Source: Meconema thalassinum
Taxonomy: Eukaryota > Arthropoda > Insecta > Orthoptera > Tettigoniidae
Length of the DNA stretch: 64,000 nt
Assembly (NCBI GenBank): GCA_946902985.2
Contig: OX336388.2
Span: forward strand, 1,502,468,545-1,502,532,544
Reading direction: 5' to 3'
Under the pieces are notes generated by a model. That model did not search any database. It was not told the DNA's origin and saw nothing but the letters and a program-made list of their open reading frames with translations. Below are positions 1-10,482 of this stretch, piece after piece. Made by a program: the position numbers and the translations under genes. The stretch's first letter is position 1. Every line of letters starts with the position of its first letter.

Positions 1-1571
1 AGATATATATGAATATGGTAATTAAACATCTTAGAAGAGGATATATAACATGCATTATAAGTGGAAATAATTCTAAAGAAGACAGATAACCCTTAAGTTA
101 TTTTATAACGGAATAGCCGAGATGATCTGGGTTCGAGACTATGATCGTGACGCAAGAGCACTGTGGTGGGGGGCTACACCACGTGCCTGCGCCGAGCACA
201 TAAGCAAGAAGACAGTGTCAGCAGGTTCAGTTGAGCTCAGTCAGACGAGCAGGTAGGAGCAGCTCTATAGCGCAAGCGAGACGCACCGTGAAGGTCACGT
301 AACATACAGAAACTGTCACGGCAAGAGTGTAGGCGACAGTTCCTGCATCGCCGAGCAGCGAAGGCCAGGCGGGTCATTGATCCAGGCGGGCTGGCCGAGG
401 AAGCAATTACAGACGGCCGGGATATGTCAGAACCGCACTGCAAGTAGTTGGAGACTTTATTACAAGCTACATTTCGACGCAGTTTGAACATAGCTTTTAT
501 ATGAATAACTTTATGACTATGCTGTTATATAACGCATTCAAAGCTACTTTAACTATTTCAAGTAAACGGAATGTTGTTAGCATAGGCACTGATGGACATT
601 AGATCGTGCATTAATAAGATTTATTTCTTATGCAGTTTTCATGAATTACCTAATGCAGACAACTACAGGGTGTTTCGTAATCTTGAACACTCTCAAGTAA
701 AATTTTGTTTTACGAAAGTGGGACTTAGCAGTCATTTGAGATTGAACTTGCAATACTCAAACTGAACATTTAACGGAACAGTGGCGTAACTTAGAAGAGG
801 AGTAGGGGGTCCGCTGTTTCCATGAACATTTTCGAGAAGGAGTTGGACAATATCCGCTATGGGTAATCCGAAGTTCAACATGTCCGAGTAGACGCAAATA
901 GAGACAAGATGGCACCGCAGAGCGATGGATTCGATTCCTGACGAGAGGAGTCCACCAGCTGATTCACTTGGGATTTCGAAGGCAATCGTCATTTCATGGA
1001 TGGAATGATATTCACGCCGATCTTTCGATAAATTCTTTATGTAGGGAAAATCGACGATCTTGGAAATTTAATTACAGCTGATTATGAAAGGTACTGTAAG
1101 AGTCATAACTACCTGATACGATTATTTTCATGAATACTGGGCACACATGTATATTTTTCTAATAGGAGTGATATGATTATTAAGACATGGTTTGAATTTA
1201 TATACTTCGAATTTGCTAGAATATGGAGTGACCATATGATATGGCAGGCATCATTATACGAAATTCTCACCATTGGTTGGCTTTATTAAGCAGATGTTTG
1301 GTCTTTTAGACATTTTTCCAGCTGGGATATTTTTCATGAATAGTTTTTTTTGGGTAACGAGTATTTCGAACTCGTGATCTGCAATTGATTATCTAAAATT
1401 ACTTCGTCAGTTCATTGCATACTAGCGAGTGTGTATTATTCATCAGTAGGGATTTTTTTCCATTGGATTGTTTGGAGATGTTAAGAAGTTATTCACTTTA
1501 GTGAATGAACCTCGCTTTTATATGACAACTAGAAACTTGTTGATTCCTATCTGGTACATTCACTCATATAG

Positions 1572-1740
1572 ACTACGAGATGGGGTCCTTCGTATTTATA
1601 CGATTGTATGGTGGCTACTCATCTTACCCATCGTTCAGGGAACTATCATCCAAGTCGACGGGGCGAGGTCTTTCGTATTTATACGACTGTACGGTGGTTA
1701 CTCATCTTACTCGCCATTGAGGGACTCATTTTTATCATCC
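1572..1740 (+). repeat. Imperfect tandem duplication (83-bp spacing) inside the element 1 LTR
   Basis: Two similar segments follow each other, with the shared core CGTATTTATACGA at 1591 and 1674 and the shared word ACTCATCTTAC downstream in each. The duplication is present in all four LTRs of the window. It creates a 113-codon open frame in LTR1, LTR2 and LTR4; LTR3 has a stop in this frame. The role is unknown; it could be a duplicated regulatory segment. Confidence 0.75.
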
Positions 1741-2921
1741 GAGTGTACACGAGATGTAAGTGAATCAAACAAGGAACTACTAGTCACATATCAGTCGAAA
1801 TTTTGTTAAATAAAGTAACGATAAATGTCAACAGGATTGCATTTAGTAATTCTTGTTTGCCAATCCAATATTTTGTTGCTGTACTCTTTTGAGAGTAATT
1901 TCAGTTTAACAGCTGTTACATCTGATGCTTTTGATGAGTTTATAATTGTGTTTGATACCTTTGAGAAGGATTTAAAGTAATTGAATCTTATGAGATTAAT
2001 CATTAATGGTCAGAATTATTTTAAGGCAGATCAGTATTGCAGATTTTGATATGAGAGATTATAACACATTGATGTTTTTCTGTGATGTGAATTATAAGAA
2101 TTGTAAGAGAATTTATGCTATTTGAAAGCAGATCATAAATTACTGAAGTAATATTTTTCCAATTGTTTAAGAAGTTGTCTAGATGTGATCAGAGTAATTA
2201 CAGTTATAGGAGATTGTGTGCGTTGATAATTTGAAGCCAGTTATATATTTTTTGTAGATCATGCAACATGGTTAAGTGGAGTTTGTGATAGGCATTTTGT
2301 GGAAGTTGCCATGTGATAGTTGCAACGTTGATAATGTATTTTGAGGCAGACGTGAGGTCGTCGTACCCAGTCTAGCGTTATTGTTGAGATTCATGCTGTA
2401 TGTGCTGAATATTTATGGAGTTTTGTGGAATAATTATTGTATTCAAATGTGATATTTGAAGTATTGAAGAAATGTAATGTCGTTGTGGATAGTTTGATCC
2501 AACGTGATGTCGTGGAGGCAATAATATTTTTTTGGCATGATAAATTAAATACGAGATATAACTTGGAAGTGATAAAACTGTAAGACAACGTTCTATAAAC
2601 CTTATTAAACAATTTGTTAGGAAATTAAACAAATAAATAAAGTTGATAATACAAGATTTTCTGAAAATAATAATTAAGGAAATAATAATCTGAGATTTAA
2701 GCATATTAACGATCTGACCTAATGAAATAAAAATCAGAATGACTAGAGGAAATAATAAAATTTAAATAACCAGATGATTGAAATTTAAATAAGTTGATAA
2801 ATTAAATTTTTGAATAAATCGATGAATTAAATAAATGGATGAATTAAAGATTGGATAAATAAACTGATTGAAATAAATTAATAGACGATTGTAATGATGA
2901 TGAATAACTGAATTAGAAGGT

Positions 2922-3304
2922 AATAATAATAATAATATCGTATGGCCTCGGGTGCCTGGTGCAAGCTTCGTTAATTGACACCCAGAGGGTAGCTTGCATG
3001 TCAAATTTCGTCGTTCCTTTGAACGCTATGAAAGTCAAGGAGGTTAGATATCTAAACTCCTTGACACTACAGCGCTTTCAAGTAGAGAATGGAGGAACTT
3101 TGTGTTGGCGGAAACTCCCGAGATTAATTTTGCCATTGAACACGGCCTACTGAATTCAAATGGGTTCTTTGACATGCCAACAATGTATGGCATGAGTGTC
3201 GTGATTTTTGTCGCCTTCAAAAATCACTTACCATGGCCAGGGGCGAACCTGCAAATTTGGGGTTGGTAATCCGACACTATAACCACTCACCCACCGTGGC
3301 AAGC
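2922..3304 (-). mobile_element. tRNA-derived SINE inserted in the left LTR only
   Basis: A 383-bp insertion absent from the other three LTRs, flanked by an 11-bp direct repeat AATTAGAAGGT at 2911-2921 and 3305-3315. Read on the minus strand it starts with a tRNA-like head: an A-box-like TGGGTGAGTGG and a B-box-like GGTTCGCCCC. It ends in an (ATT)n tail, seen on the plus strand as TAATAATAAT at 2922 onward. These are the classic marks of a pol III SINE copied by target-primed reverse transcription. The tRNA of origin was not determined. Confidence 0.9.
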
Positions 3305-4333
3305 AATTAGAAGGTGATAATTAAAGAAGCTGATGATTAATGAATTTATATGGAATTAAATAAATTTAATTGAGAGATAATTTGAAGGAATTGCAACTTG
3401 AGTTGAGAATTTAAATGATGTAATGGTGATGAATTAATGATTCTGACAGGAAGATGTAGAATTTTGAAGTGAGAATTAATGTGAGAAATATTTAATTTTG
3501 ATGATGACGATAATGATGACCAATGAGAATATGAATTTTCTGTAATTCACAGATAAGTGATAGTTAATGACGATGTAAATAGTGTAAATTAATTATTCAA
3601 TGTTTAGGAGCATTTGATTAACATGTTCAACATTCAAATTATGCCATGCAAACCATAAATTTACGTGATATTTAGTATGTGTGATTATTATATGTGTATG
3701 TTTAGACAGATTAATAACTATTTTAAATCCACATTGATGTTAAATTAAAGAGAAATTAGGTCTCAGGTTTCACAAATGTCAGTGACGAAAGACATAGTGC
3801 TACAGTGATCCTGAGAACCCAAGAGAACTTTATAAATTTTTCTTGTTATGTGGATAAAAATAATTTTGAATTAGAAAGGAGATGGTTCGATTTTTGGACA
3901 ATGACAATTTAACTTTGGCATTCGACCATACTCTTAGGTAGGAGTTATATTTAAAATGTCTGTCTGACTATCAAAGTAAAATAAATTTGTTTTTATCTTA
4001 GTTGTGATCTGATGATGGTGTGATGTTCCTTTTTCTTTCCTTGTCTTGAGTAAGGCTTATCCGGAAAGGAAGTGGTTTGCTAGGAATTCAGTTGATGGCG
4101 CCCATTTATATTTGCAGTATTTCTATTAAACTTAAGCCCGTAACGACCCTAGAGATACTTTGTCTCGTGATACCCACTGCTTTTTCGATAACTCAGCTGA
4201 ATTTCCGACACATTCCTTATTTGACTAGAGGTTCATTTAACTCCGCTCTGTCCTGGAACTCCAGGAATGCGATGTTATAGCAGATGGGTCATCGCATCCC
4301 CAGGACGAACGGGTACAGAGAGAGAGGGAGAAT

Positions 4334-4351
4334 TGGCGCCCAACGTGGGGC
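4334..4351 (+). promoter_or_regulatory. Primer binding site, tRNA-Lys(CTT) type
   Basis: TGGCGCCCAACGTGGGGC lies 16 bp after the end of the left LTR. It is the exact complement of the 3' end of animal tRNA-Lys(CTT), including the CCA tail, as I recall that tRNA. The short leader before it is a GAGAGA purine run. Confidence 0.88.
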
Positions 4352-4619
4352 TTTTCGATTTTGTTTATTCTATGGAATCACATCAGATTTAGATTACTGA
4401 GAGATTGATCTCAAGTTCATTTAAGTGTGTTACAAAATTTATTAAACTTAGTCAGACAATGTACTTGTGTGCCCAATCCAGTGTTCATGTTAATCGTATT
4501 AGTAATATCATGTTAGTTATAAGACATTTTTCCTATACCCAAGTGAATGCAGGAATTGAGACATTGTGATGTGTTGTTGTCTAACGTCTCTATATAAAAC
4601 CTATATTGAAAATATAATT

Positions 4620-4835
4620 ATGTTGCCGGAAGATTTAGCGAAGGTGTTAGGAGAGTTACAGACGGGTATGTCTGGTATTGCAGAAACTATTTCTAAGATG
4701 GAAACGGAAGTTAAAGAACAAATTAATAATTCAGAAGCTAGATTAGAAGCTAAATGTAAAGAGAATGTACAAGCATTACAAACTAGTAATGAAGAAAATT
4801 TAAAATCATTGCAGACTAGTACTGAAATAATTTAA
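4620..4835 (+). CDS. gag: gag, N-terminal fragment (5' of a frameshift)
   Basis: First part of the Gag precursor. I chose the ATG at 4620 because the downstream residues (MLPEDLAKVLGEL) begin a continuous heptad-rich helix; an upstream ATG at 4566 in the same frame adds 18 unlikely residues. The fragment already contains the charged repeat NEENLKSLQTS. It ends at a TAA in 4833-4835. Here the text reads ACTGAAATAATTT where neighbouring repeats read ACTGAAGAAAATTT, one base longer. The rest of gag continues in the frame expected after a 1-base deletion, so this is a broken gene rather than a separate ORF. Confidence 0.85.
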   Translation: MLPEDLAKVLGELQTGMSGIAETISKMETEVKEQINNSEARLEAKCKENVQALQTSNEENLKSLQTSTEII

Positions 4836-4885
4836 AATCATTAGAGACTAGGCTACAGACTAGTACTGAAGAAAATTTAAAATTA

Positions 4886-7246
4886 TTGCAGTCAACTAGT
4901 GAAGATAATTTAAAGTCATTAGAGGAAAGGCTACAGTCAAATAGCGAAGTCAATTTGAAGTCATTAGAAACTAGATTACAGACTAGTACTGAAGGTTATT
5001 TAAAAGCTAGTGAAGCTAACTTGAAAGATAACTTTAAGTCATTGGAAGAGAAATTACAGTCTCGTAGTGAAGAAACTAACACTGAATTAGAAAACAAGTT
5101 AACTAGATTAGAGAATAGTTTAACGTTAAAGAATAATGAGATGCTGAAGACTTTACAATTAGACATAATTGCAGTAAACATGAAAGGAGAGGAAAATGTT
5201 CAAATATTAAGAAAAAATATTATTGAATTAGAAAGTAGAGGAGAAGAAAATATTTTTACTTTAAGAACAGACGTTATGTCCATACAGAAAGACATTAAAT
5301 CAGATGTATCGAAGTTGAGATTCGACATCGATGGTTTAGTGGCAGATGTAGGCAAAATTCAAGATTGGTCTACCGAAGTATCTTTCGAGACTAAGATTAA
5401 AGGTCTAGAAACGAATCTAGGTAACGAGATTAAAGATTTAAAGACAGTAATTGGGACCATTAAAGAGGAAGTCTTGGGAGAGGTCAAATCTAATTTAAAA
5501 TCATTAGAAAATCAATTGCAGAAAGATATTAGGAAGATAGACGACGATATAGAGCAAAAGGTTAATGAAAACTTAGCTTTATTTAAAAATAGAGTCGGTG
5601 CAATCGTGGAAGAACGGTATAGTGAGGTCGATGCCGAAGCAAAACAGAAACGTGAAGGGTTAGATGAAAAATTAATCGCAGGTATGGCAAACTTAGAAGC
5701 GAGGTTTACGGAAAACAAGGAAGCGATGAAGATAGATTCAACTCTATTTAGAACAGATGTTGATCTGTTAAAAGAACAAGTCGCGTCAGTAAAGAACACG
5801 TGCGAAGGAAAAATTGACAAGTTAAGAAACGACTTAGACGAGAGAAACAAAACGCAGGATGTTACATCGTTAGATGAGTTGAAGACACAGGTCAAGAAGT
5901 TAGCAGAAGACAGGATGACTAAACTAGAATCCATGTTTAACAGTTTCACCAGTCAGAATATCACATCAGGGGAAACATTGATAAATCAAACAGCGATAGA
6001 CCGCAGTATGACTAATCAGGAAGCGAGCATGGGAGAAGACCGTCAAATGCAACCGAATGTGACATTCGAAAGGGCCAGTTCAACCCCTCAGGATAATCCA
6101 AGTTCGAATAGGAGTACGTTGGGTCCAAGCGAACGATACTCAGGTCCAGTCACCATTATTAGGAACCTGGATGACAAGCCGAGAAAGTTTTCGGGAAATA
6201 CAGGAGTCACACCAGTCGAATTTCTGCGAGATATTCGAGACTATATGGCGGAACATAGGGTAGCCAAAGAAAGAGAGCTAAGGATAGTCAAACGCGCCTT
6301 AGATGGATCTGCGCTTACGTGGTTTAGAGCGTTCAGAAGCAATTTTGCGAACATGGAGCAATTTGCCATAGCTTTCTTGAGGAGATTTTGGAGTGCCGAG
6401 GATCAACTTAACGTAAGAGCGGAGATGTACTCAAAGCGCTATTCTACATCACATCCGACGCATTATGCCAACTATTTCACGTCACAGCTGGCTAAATTAC
6501 AGTTCCTTATTCCTCCATTGCCAGAAGAAGAGCTTTTGCAAGCTATAGCGAGACAGTTACCGATTGAGGTACAGCGATCACTGATAGCGTCGGGAGCCAA
6601 TACACTGGAGCACTATGACGACATTTTACGGCGATTGGACTATACAAGTGCTCAAGTTACGCCTAGAAGTAACAGAAACGACAATAGAAACACGCAAGAA
6701 GTGAATGCGGTAGTCGTAGACAATGCAGCTCAAACGGACAGAAGAGATTCCTGGGAAAACCGACGGAACGAAGGGAATCGAGGAAACATCCGTAACGCTC
6801 GAGGAAATGATCGATATAGAGGACCATATGAGAGGCCATACGATCAAGAAGCGAGAGATAGCCGATATAGGAATTATAACCAGAATTCCAGATATCAAGA
6901 CAGGAATCGATATAACAATAGATATCGGGGCAGAAATAACTGGAGCCAAGGTCAACAGTATAATGGGAACGACAGGCAGGATGGCCGAAGAAACGATCCT
7001 AACGACAGACGGGATAATCGTGAACATGAGAGGTCGAGGCAAGAAGATAGACAGCCTAGTGCACCACTCGAGGAGACAGTGAGAGATGTCAATCGAGCAA
7101 GCACGAATGGCGAAGGAAAAAAAAAACATCAAATTAACTCAAGAGAAAAATGCAAATCATTGGGAATCGATCGTCATCGTGGAAACGTATCAGGTCAAGG
7201 ACGAGGATTTAATCGAGGAGGAAGACATAATACACCGGGAAAATAG
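4886..7246 (+). CDS. gag: gag, main part: coiled-coil Gag without a zinc knuckle
   Basis: Structural Gag polyprotein of element 1, 786 codons from the first ATG after the frameshift. Residues 1 to about 350 are a long coiled coil. Its start is built of 10-15-residue repeats of the form NLKSLETRLQTSTE, encoded by repeated DNA of about 33-45 bp. After a Ser/Thr/Asn linker, residues of about 425-600 form a capsid-like retrotransposon Gag domain (RKFSGNTGVTPVEFL, LTWFRAFRSNF, FLRRFW). The tail is rich in Arg, Asn, Gly and Tyr and probably binds RNA; no CX2CX4HX4C knuckle is visible. Its end overlaps pol by about 160 bp, with pol in the +1 frame relative to gag. The sense strand is poor in C. Confidence 0.93.
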   Translation: MQSTSEDNLKSLEERLQSNSEVNLKSLETRLQTSTEGYLKASEANLKDNFKSLEEKLQSRSEETNTELENKLTRLENSLTLKNNEMLKTLQLDIIAVNMKGEENVQILRKNIIELESRGEENIFTLRTDVMSIQKDIKSDVSKLRFDIDGLVADVGKIQDWSTEVSFETKIKGLETNLGNEIKDLKTVIGTIKEEVLGEVKSNLKSLENQLQKDIRKIDDDIEQKVNENLALFKNRVGAIVEERYSEVDAEAKQKREGLDEKLIAGMANLEARFTENKEAMKIDSTLFRTDVDLLKEQVASVKNTCEGKIDKLRNDLDERNKTQDVTSLDELKTQVKKLAEDRMTKLESMFNSFTSQNITSGETLINQTAIDRSMTNQEASMGEDRQMQPNVTFERASSTPQDNPSSNRSTLGPSERYSGPVTIIRNLDDKPRKFSGNTGVTPVEFLRDIRDYMAEHRVAKERELRIVKRALDGSALTWFRAFRSNFANMEQFAIAFLRRFWSAEDQLNVRAEMYSKRYSTSHPTHYANYFTSQLAKLQFLIPPLPEEELLQAIARQLPIEVQRSLIASGANTLEHYDDILRRLDYTSAQVTPRSNRNDNRNTQEVNAVVVDNAAQTDRRDSWENRRNEGNRGNIRNARGNDRYRGPYERPYDQEARDSRYRNYNQNSRYQDRNRYNNRYRGRNNWSQGQQYNGNDRQDGRRNDPNDRRDNREHERSRQEDRQPSAPLEETVRDVNRASTNGEGKKKHQINSREKCKSLGIDRHRGNVSGQGRGFNRGGRHNTPGK

Positions 7247-10200
7247 ACATGAATTGCCAGTTATTAGTGTGGAAGTCATGGGAAAAGAAATAAAGACACT
7301 TGTAGACACAGGGGCTATGGTGAGCTTGATATCCATAGGTTGCCTGGATGAATTGAAATTGATAGGAGAAATTACAATGTTGCCAACTGTTGTTAGCAAA
7401 ATTCAAGGGGTGATCCCAGACAGGAGTATGAAATGTAAAAGTCAGGTACTTTTAGATGTTGGGATTGGAACCAGAAGTTTTGAACAGATGTTCTTAGTAG
7501 TGGGTCAACTACATTTTGACATGATCCTAGGAGTGGATTTCTTAAGTGAGAGTGGCCTGATCATAGATATGCAGAGTAGGCGCATGTACTTTCAAGAAGG
7601 GGTCATGGAAAATCAAGAATCGGAGATGACATTCTTTAGAGAGGATATATTGGATGAGATTGTATGCAGCGTTGAAAGGTCTATAGAAGATAAAATTGGC
7701 ATGACAAGTAAAATAAATCCAGAAATTAAGGGGCAGTTTGATCAAGTAATTTCAGAATATGAGGACATATTCAATGACAAACCAGGTCTCATAGAAAATT
7801 TTACCTACGGCATCAAGTTGATGGATGACAAACCATACCATAAAAATTTATATCCCATTCCGGATAAATGGAAGGAGGAAGTTAGCATAATGATAAGCGA
7901 CATGGAGAAAGATGGAATAATTAAGAAAATGCCAACTGCTTATTTGAATCCTTTAGCTGTTGTCAAGAAACCTAACGGTAAGCTGAGGATATGTCTAGAT
8001 GCTAGAGCCCTTAATGAAAGAGTTCTTCCTGAACATGACAGACCACCTGTTATTCGTGAATTGTTACGCCGATTCAGAGGAAAGAGTTTCTTCTCGACAA
8101 TCGATCTGACTAGTTCATATTATCATGTTGAGCTAGCAGAAGACTGCAAACAATACACAGGGTTCTTGTTTGACCATAAAACATATGTATTCAATAGGTT
8201 ACCTTTTGGAGTGAAAAATAGTGGTCCGGTGATGATCCGAGCACTAGATGAAAATTTGTCAGATGCAGTTAAGGAGCATGTGGTAAGCTATATTGATGAC
8301 CTGATTATAGCGTCTGAGACAGCGGAAGAACATATCAGGCACCTTCAAATGCTTTTTGAAGATCTTAGGAGAACGAACTTCAAGGTGAATTTCAATAAAT
8401 GTCAGTTCTTTCATGAAGAAATTGAATTTCTTGGACACAGAATCGATGGAGATGGTTATAGGCCCAATCCAAAGAAGATCATGGCAATTTCAGAGTTTCC
8501 AACACCACGAAAGATTAAAGAGGAACGGCAGTTTTTAGGCATGTGTCAGTTCTTTTCAACACATTGTCCTGAATATACTGAGACGATGGCACCTCTGCAG
8601 GATTTATTAAGGAAGGGAAATCGATGGAAATGGGACGATAGATGCAATCAAGCGTTTTTAGCGGCCAAGAAAATGCTGATCCAAAATATCAAGCTTGAGT
8701 ATCCTGATTTTACAAGAAGATTTTTTGTAGAGACAGACGCATCCAAAATAGGTATTAGTGGGATCCTATATCAGTTGGATGACGACAAGAAACATAGGTA
8801 TTTAGCTTTCACCAGTCGCAAGCTTAGGAATTGTGAGAAGAATTACTATGCAACTGAGTTAGAGGCATTAGCAGTGGTTCATGCTCTTAAAACGTGGAAG
8901 AAGGTGTTGTTTGGACATGACATAACAGTGATCACAGATCATAAAGCCCTCCAATTTATTATGAAGACAGACTTAGCGAGTGACCGCATCACCAGATGGG
9001 CTCTGTTCTTACAGCAATTTAACCCAACTGTTGTACATAGACCTGGGAAGTTAAATCTGTTAGCAGATGTGTTGAGCAGAAACCCTTGTGAGGAAGTAAT
9101 TGTCAACCATATAAATTTGATTCAAGAGGATAATGGTACTCTAGAAAAGTTGAAGTTGTTAGCGCAAACTCAGAAGAGATATGCACCTTTGCGAAGAATT
9201 TACCGTTTTCTGACACGCAGGATGGATAACGCTGATCCGGATTTTCAAAGAACTGAGATAGAGGCTAGAAAATATCATATTATGGGAGGTGTTATATGCC
9301 AATATATCGACCAGGATCATACTAAACTTAGAGTAGTAATCCCACCCAAGCTTGTCAAACCAGTTATTTGGATGATACACCGAACTGCAGCTCATGTAGG
9401 TGTAGACAAGACTTTGGCTCTCGCTCAAGAAACTTTCGTTTGGAGACAAATGGGACAAACGATTCGCGACGTCATAAAGATCTGTGACAGTTGTCAGCGA
9501 AGTAAATACTCATCTAAGTTAATGAAAGAAGTTCCTAGATCAATATTACCCAGCAAGCCAAGAGAACTTTTCGCGACGGACATTTTCGGTCCGATTCCTC
9601 GTTCGACGAAAGGCAATCAGTTCGTTTTGGTAACTGTTGACGTATTTTCGAAGTATGTATCTCTATGCCCTATACAGAAAGCTACATCCAAGTACGTGAT
9701 AAACAGACTTGAGAAAACAGTTATTCCGAGCATGGGGAAACCTGAAGTTTTGTTGAGTGACCATGGATCGCAATTTACTAGTATGGAATTTTCTACTGCT
9801 ATGGAACGTTTAGGAATAAGGCATGTGTTTAATTCTGTACGGTATCCAGAGGGAAATCCCGCCGAAAGAATTATGCCGGAGATAAGTAAGATGTGTCGCT
9901 TATATGTGTCAAGGCAACACCATAGATGGATGGAAGTGATACCCATCATTAGCCAATGCTTGAATTCCACAGTACATGAAAGCACAGGACAGATTCCGTC
10001 CATGCTTCATCATGGATTGAAACCGGATAGACCATGGGACCGAGTCGTGAGGGCACCAGTAGATCCTCAACCCAAACAAGAAAGAAGAGTCGAGATGGCA
10101 GGAGAGAGGCTCAGAAGACAGGCGGAGAAGAGAGCCAGGAGACAGGCAGGAAGGAGGTTCCACGAGCCATTTCAAGAAAATGATGAGGTGCTGATTAGGA

Positions 10201-10382
10201 AGCCAGTCACTTCGAACCTTCAGCTGAAGATCTACCATAAATTCGCTCCATTGTACGCTGGACCGTTCCGTATTGAACAAACATACCAGAATAATAGCTA
10301 CAAGATTGTCAAAATGGATACTGATGAAGTTGTAGGAACTTTTAATGCAGCTAGCATCAGAAAGTACCATCATGCTGAGTAA
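7086..10382 (+). CDS. pol: pol: protease, reverse transcriptase, RNase H, integrase
   Basis: Uninterrupted 1098-codon frame; the frame opens at 7083 and is probably entered by a +1 shift from gag rather than at the ATG. Aspartic protease: LVDTGA, with D74. RT: LDARALN, ID at 339-340 and YIDD at 402-405. RNase H: D551, E591 and D618 in ETDAS, TELEAL and TDHKAL. Integrase: zinc ligands H765, H770, C800 and C803; catalytic D832, D892 and E927, with 34 residues between the last two. A GPF motif lies at about 1059 and there is no chromodomain. All catalytic residues I can place are present, so this copy may encode active enzymes. It makes the cDNA from the Gag-packaged RNA and inserts it in the genome. 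Confidence 0.97.
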   Translation: MSIEQARMAKEKKNIKLTQEKNANHWESIVIVETYQVKDEDLIEEEDIIHRENRHELPVISVEVMGKEIKTLVDTGAMVSLISIGCLDELKLIGEITMLPTVVSKIQGVIPDRSMKCKSQVLLDVGIGTRSFEQMFLVVGQLHFDMILGVDFLSESGLIIDMQSRRMYFQEGVMENQESEMTFFREDILDEIVCSVERSIEDKIGMTSKINPEIKGQFDQVISEYEDIFNDKPGLIENFTYGIKLMDDKPYHKNLYPIPDKWKEEVSIMISDMEKDGIIKKMPTAYLNPLAVVKKPNGKLRICLDARALNERVLPEHDRPPVIRELLRRFRGKSFFSTIDLTSSYYHVELAEDCKQYTGFLFDHKTYVFNRLPFGVKNSGPVMIRALDENLSDAVKEHVVSYIDDLIIASETAEEHIRHLQMLFEDLRRTNFKVNFNKCQFFHEEIEFLGHRIDGDGYRPNPKKIMAISEFPTPRKIKEERQFLGMCQFFSTHCPEYTETMAPLQDLLRKGNRWKWDDRCNQAFLAAKKMLIQNIKLEYPDFTRRFFVETDASKIGISGILYQLDDDKKHRYLAFTSRKLRNCEKNYYATELEALAVVHALKTWKKVLFGHDITVITDHKALQFIMKTDLASDRITRWALFLQQFNPTVVHRPGKLNLLADVLSRNPCEEVIVNHINLIQEDNGTLEKLKLLAQTQKRYAPLRRIYRFLTRRMDNADPDFQRTEIEARKYHIMGGVICQYIDQDHTKLRVVIPPKLVKPVIWMIHRTAAHVGVDKTLALAQETFVWRQMGQTIRDVIKICDSCQRSKYSSKLMKEVPRSILPSKPRELFATDIFGPIPRSTKGNQFVLVTVDVFSKYVSLCPIQKATSKYVINRLEKTVIPSMGKPEVLLSDHGSQFTSMEFSTAMERLGIRHVFNSVRYPEGNPAERIMPEISKMCRLYVSRQHHRWMEVIPIISQCLNSTVHESTGQIPSMLHHGLKPDRPWDRVVRAPVDPQPKQERRVEMAGERLRRQAEKRARRQAGRRFHEPFQENDEVLIRKPVTSNLQLKIYHKFAPLYAGPFRIEQTYQNNSYKIVKMDTDEVVGTFNAASIRKYHHAE

Positions 10383-10474
10383 GGGAATTGTAGAGCTATC
10401 GTGTACATGTATTATATATAGAATGCCTGAGAGTGTATTTTTTTCTCAATCCTGATAAAAAAAAGGAGATGTAC

Positions 10475-10482
10475 GGGAGAGA
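10475..10482 (+). promoter_or_regulatory. Polypurine tract
   Basis: GGGAGAGA lies directly before the TGTACCCG start of the right LTR, where the plus-strand DNA primer should lie. A second purine run, AAAAAAAAGGAGA, lies 6 bp further upstream. Confidence 0.8.

Larger units (their letters stand above)
1..4317 (+). repeat. Left (5') LTR of element 1, truncated by the window edge
   Basis: Position 1 matches position 10682 of the next LTR, so about 199 bp of this LTR lie to the left. It ends in CGGGTACA at 4310-4317, directly before the leader and PBS. Without the inserted SINE the full LTR would be about 4126 bp, which is very long for an insect Ty3/Gypsy element. From about 1800 to 3750 it is C-poor, low-complexity sequence rich in degenerate GATGAATTAAAT-like words. 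The short ORFs inside it are not supported as genes. Promoter and poly(A) positions were not resolved. Confidence 0.93.

Noticed and set aside
115..155. A-box TAGCCGAGATG and B-box-like GGTTCGAGACT in the LTR
   Set aside because: The boxes are only a few bases apart, too close for a pol III promoter.
237..1809. Short ORFs repeated in each LTR (84, 86 and 113 codons)
   Set aside because: They recur only because the LTR is repeated. They have no recognisable domain, and the 113-codon frame is broken in LTR3.
6626..7132. 168-codon minus-strand ORF inside gag
   Set aside because: Antisense shadow of the Arg/Asn-rich tail of gag; its hydrophobic composition follows from the sense codons.
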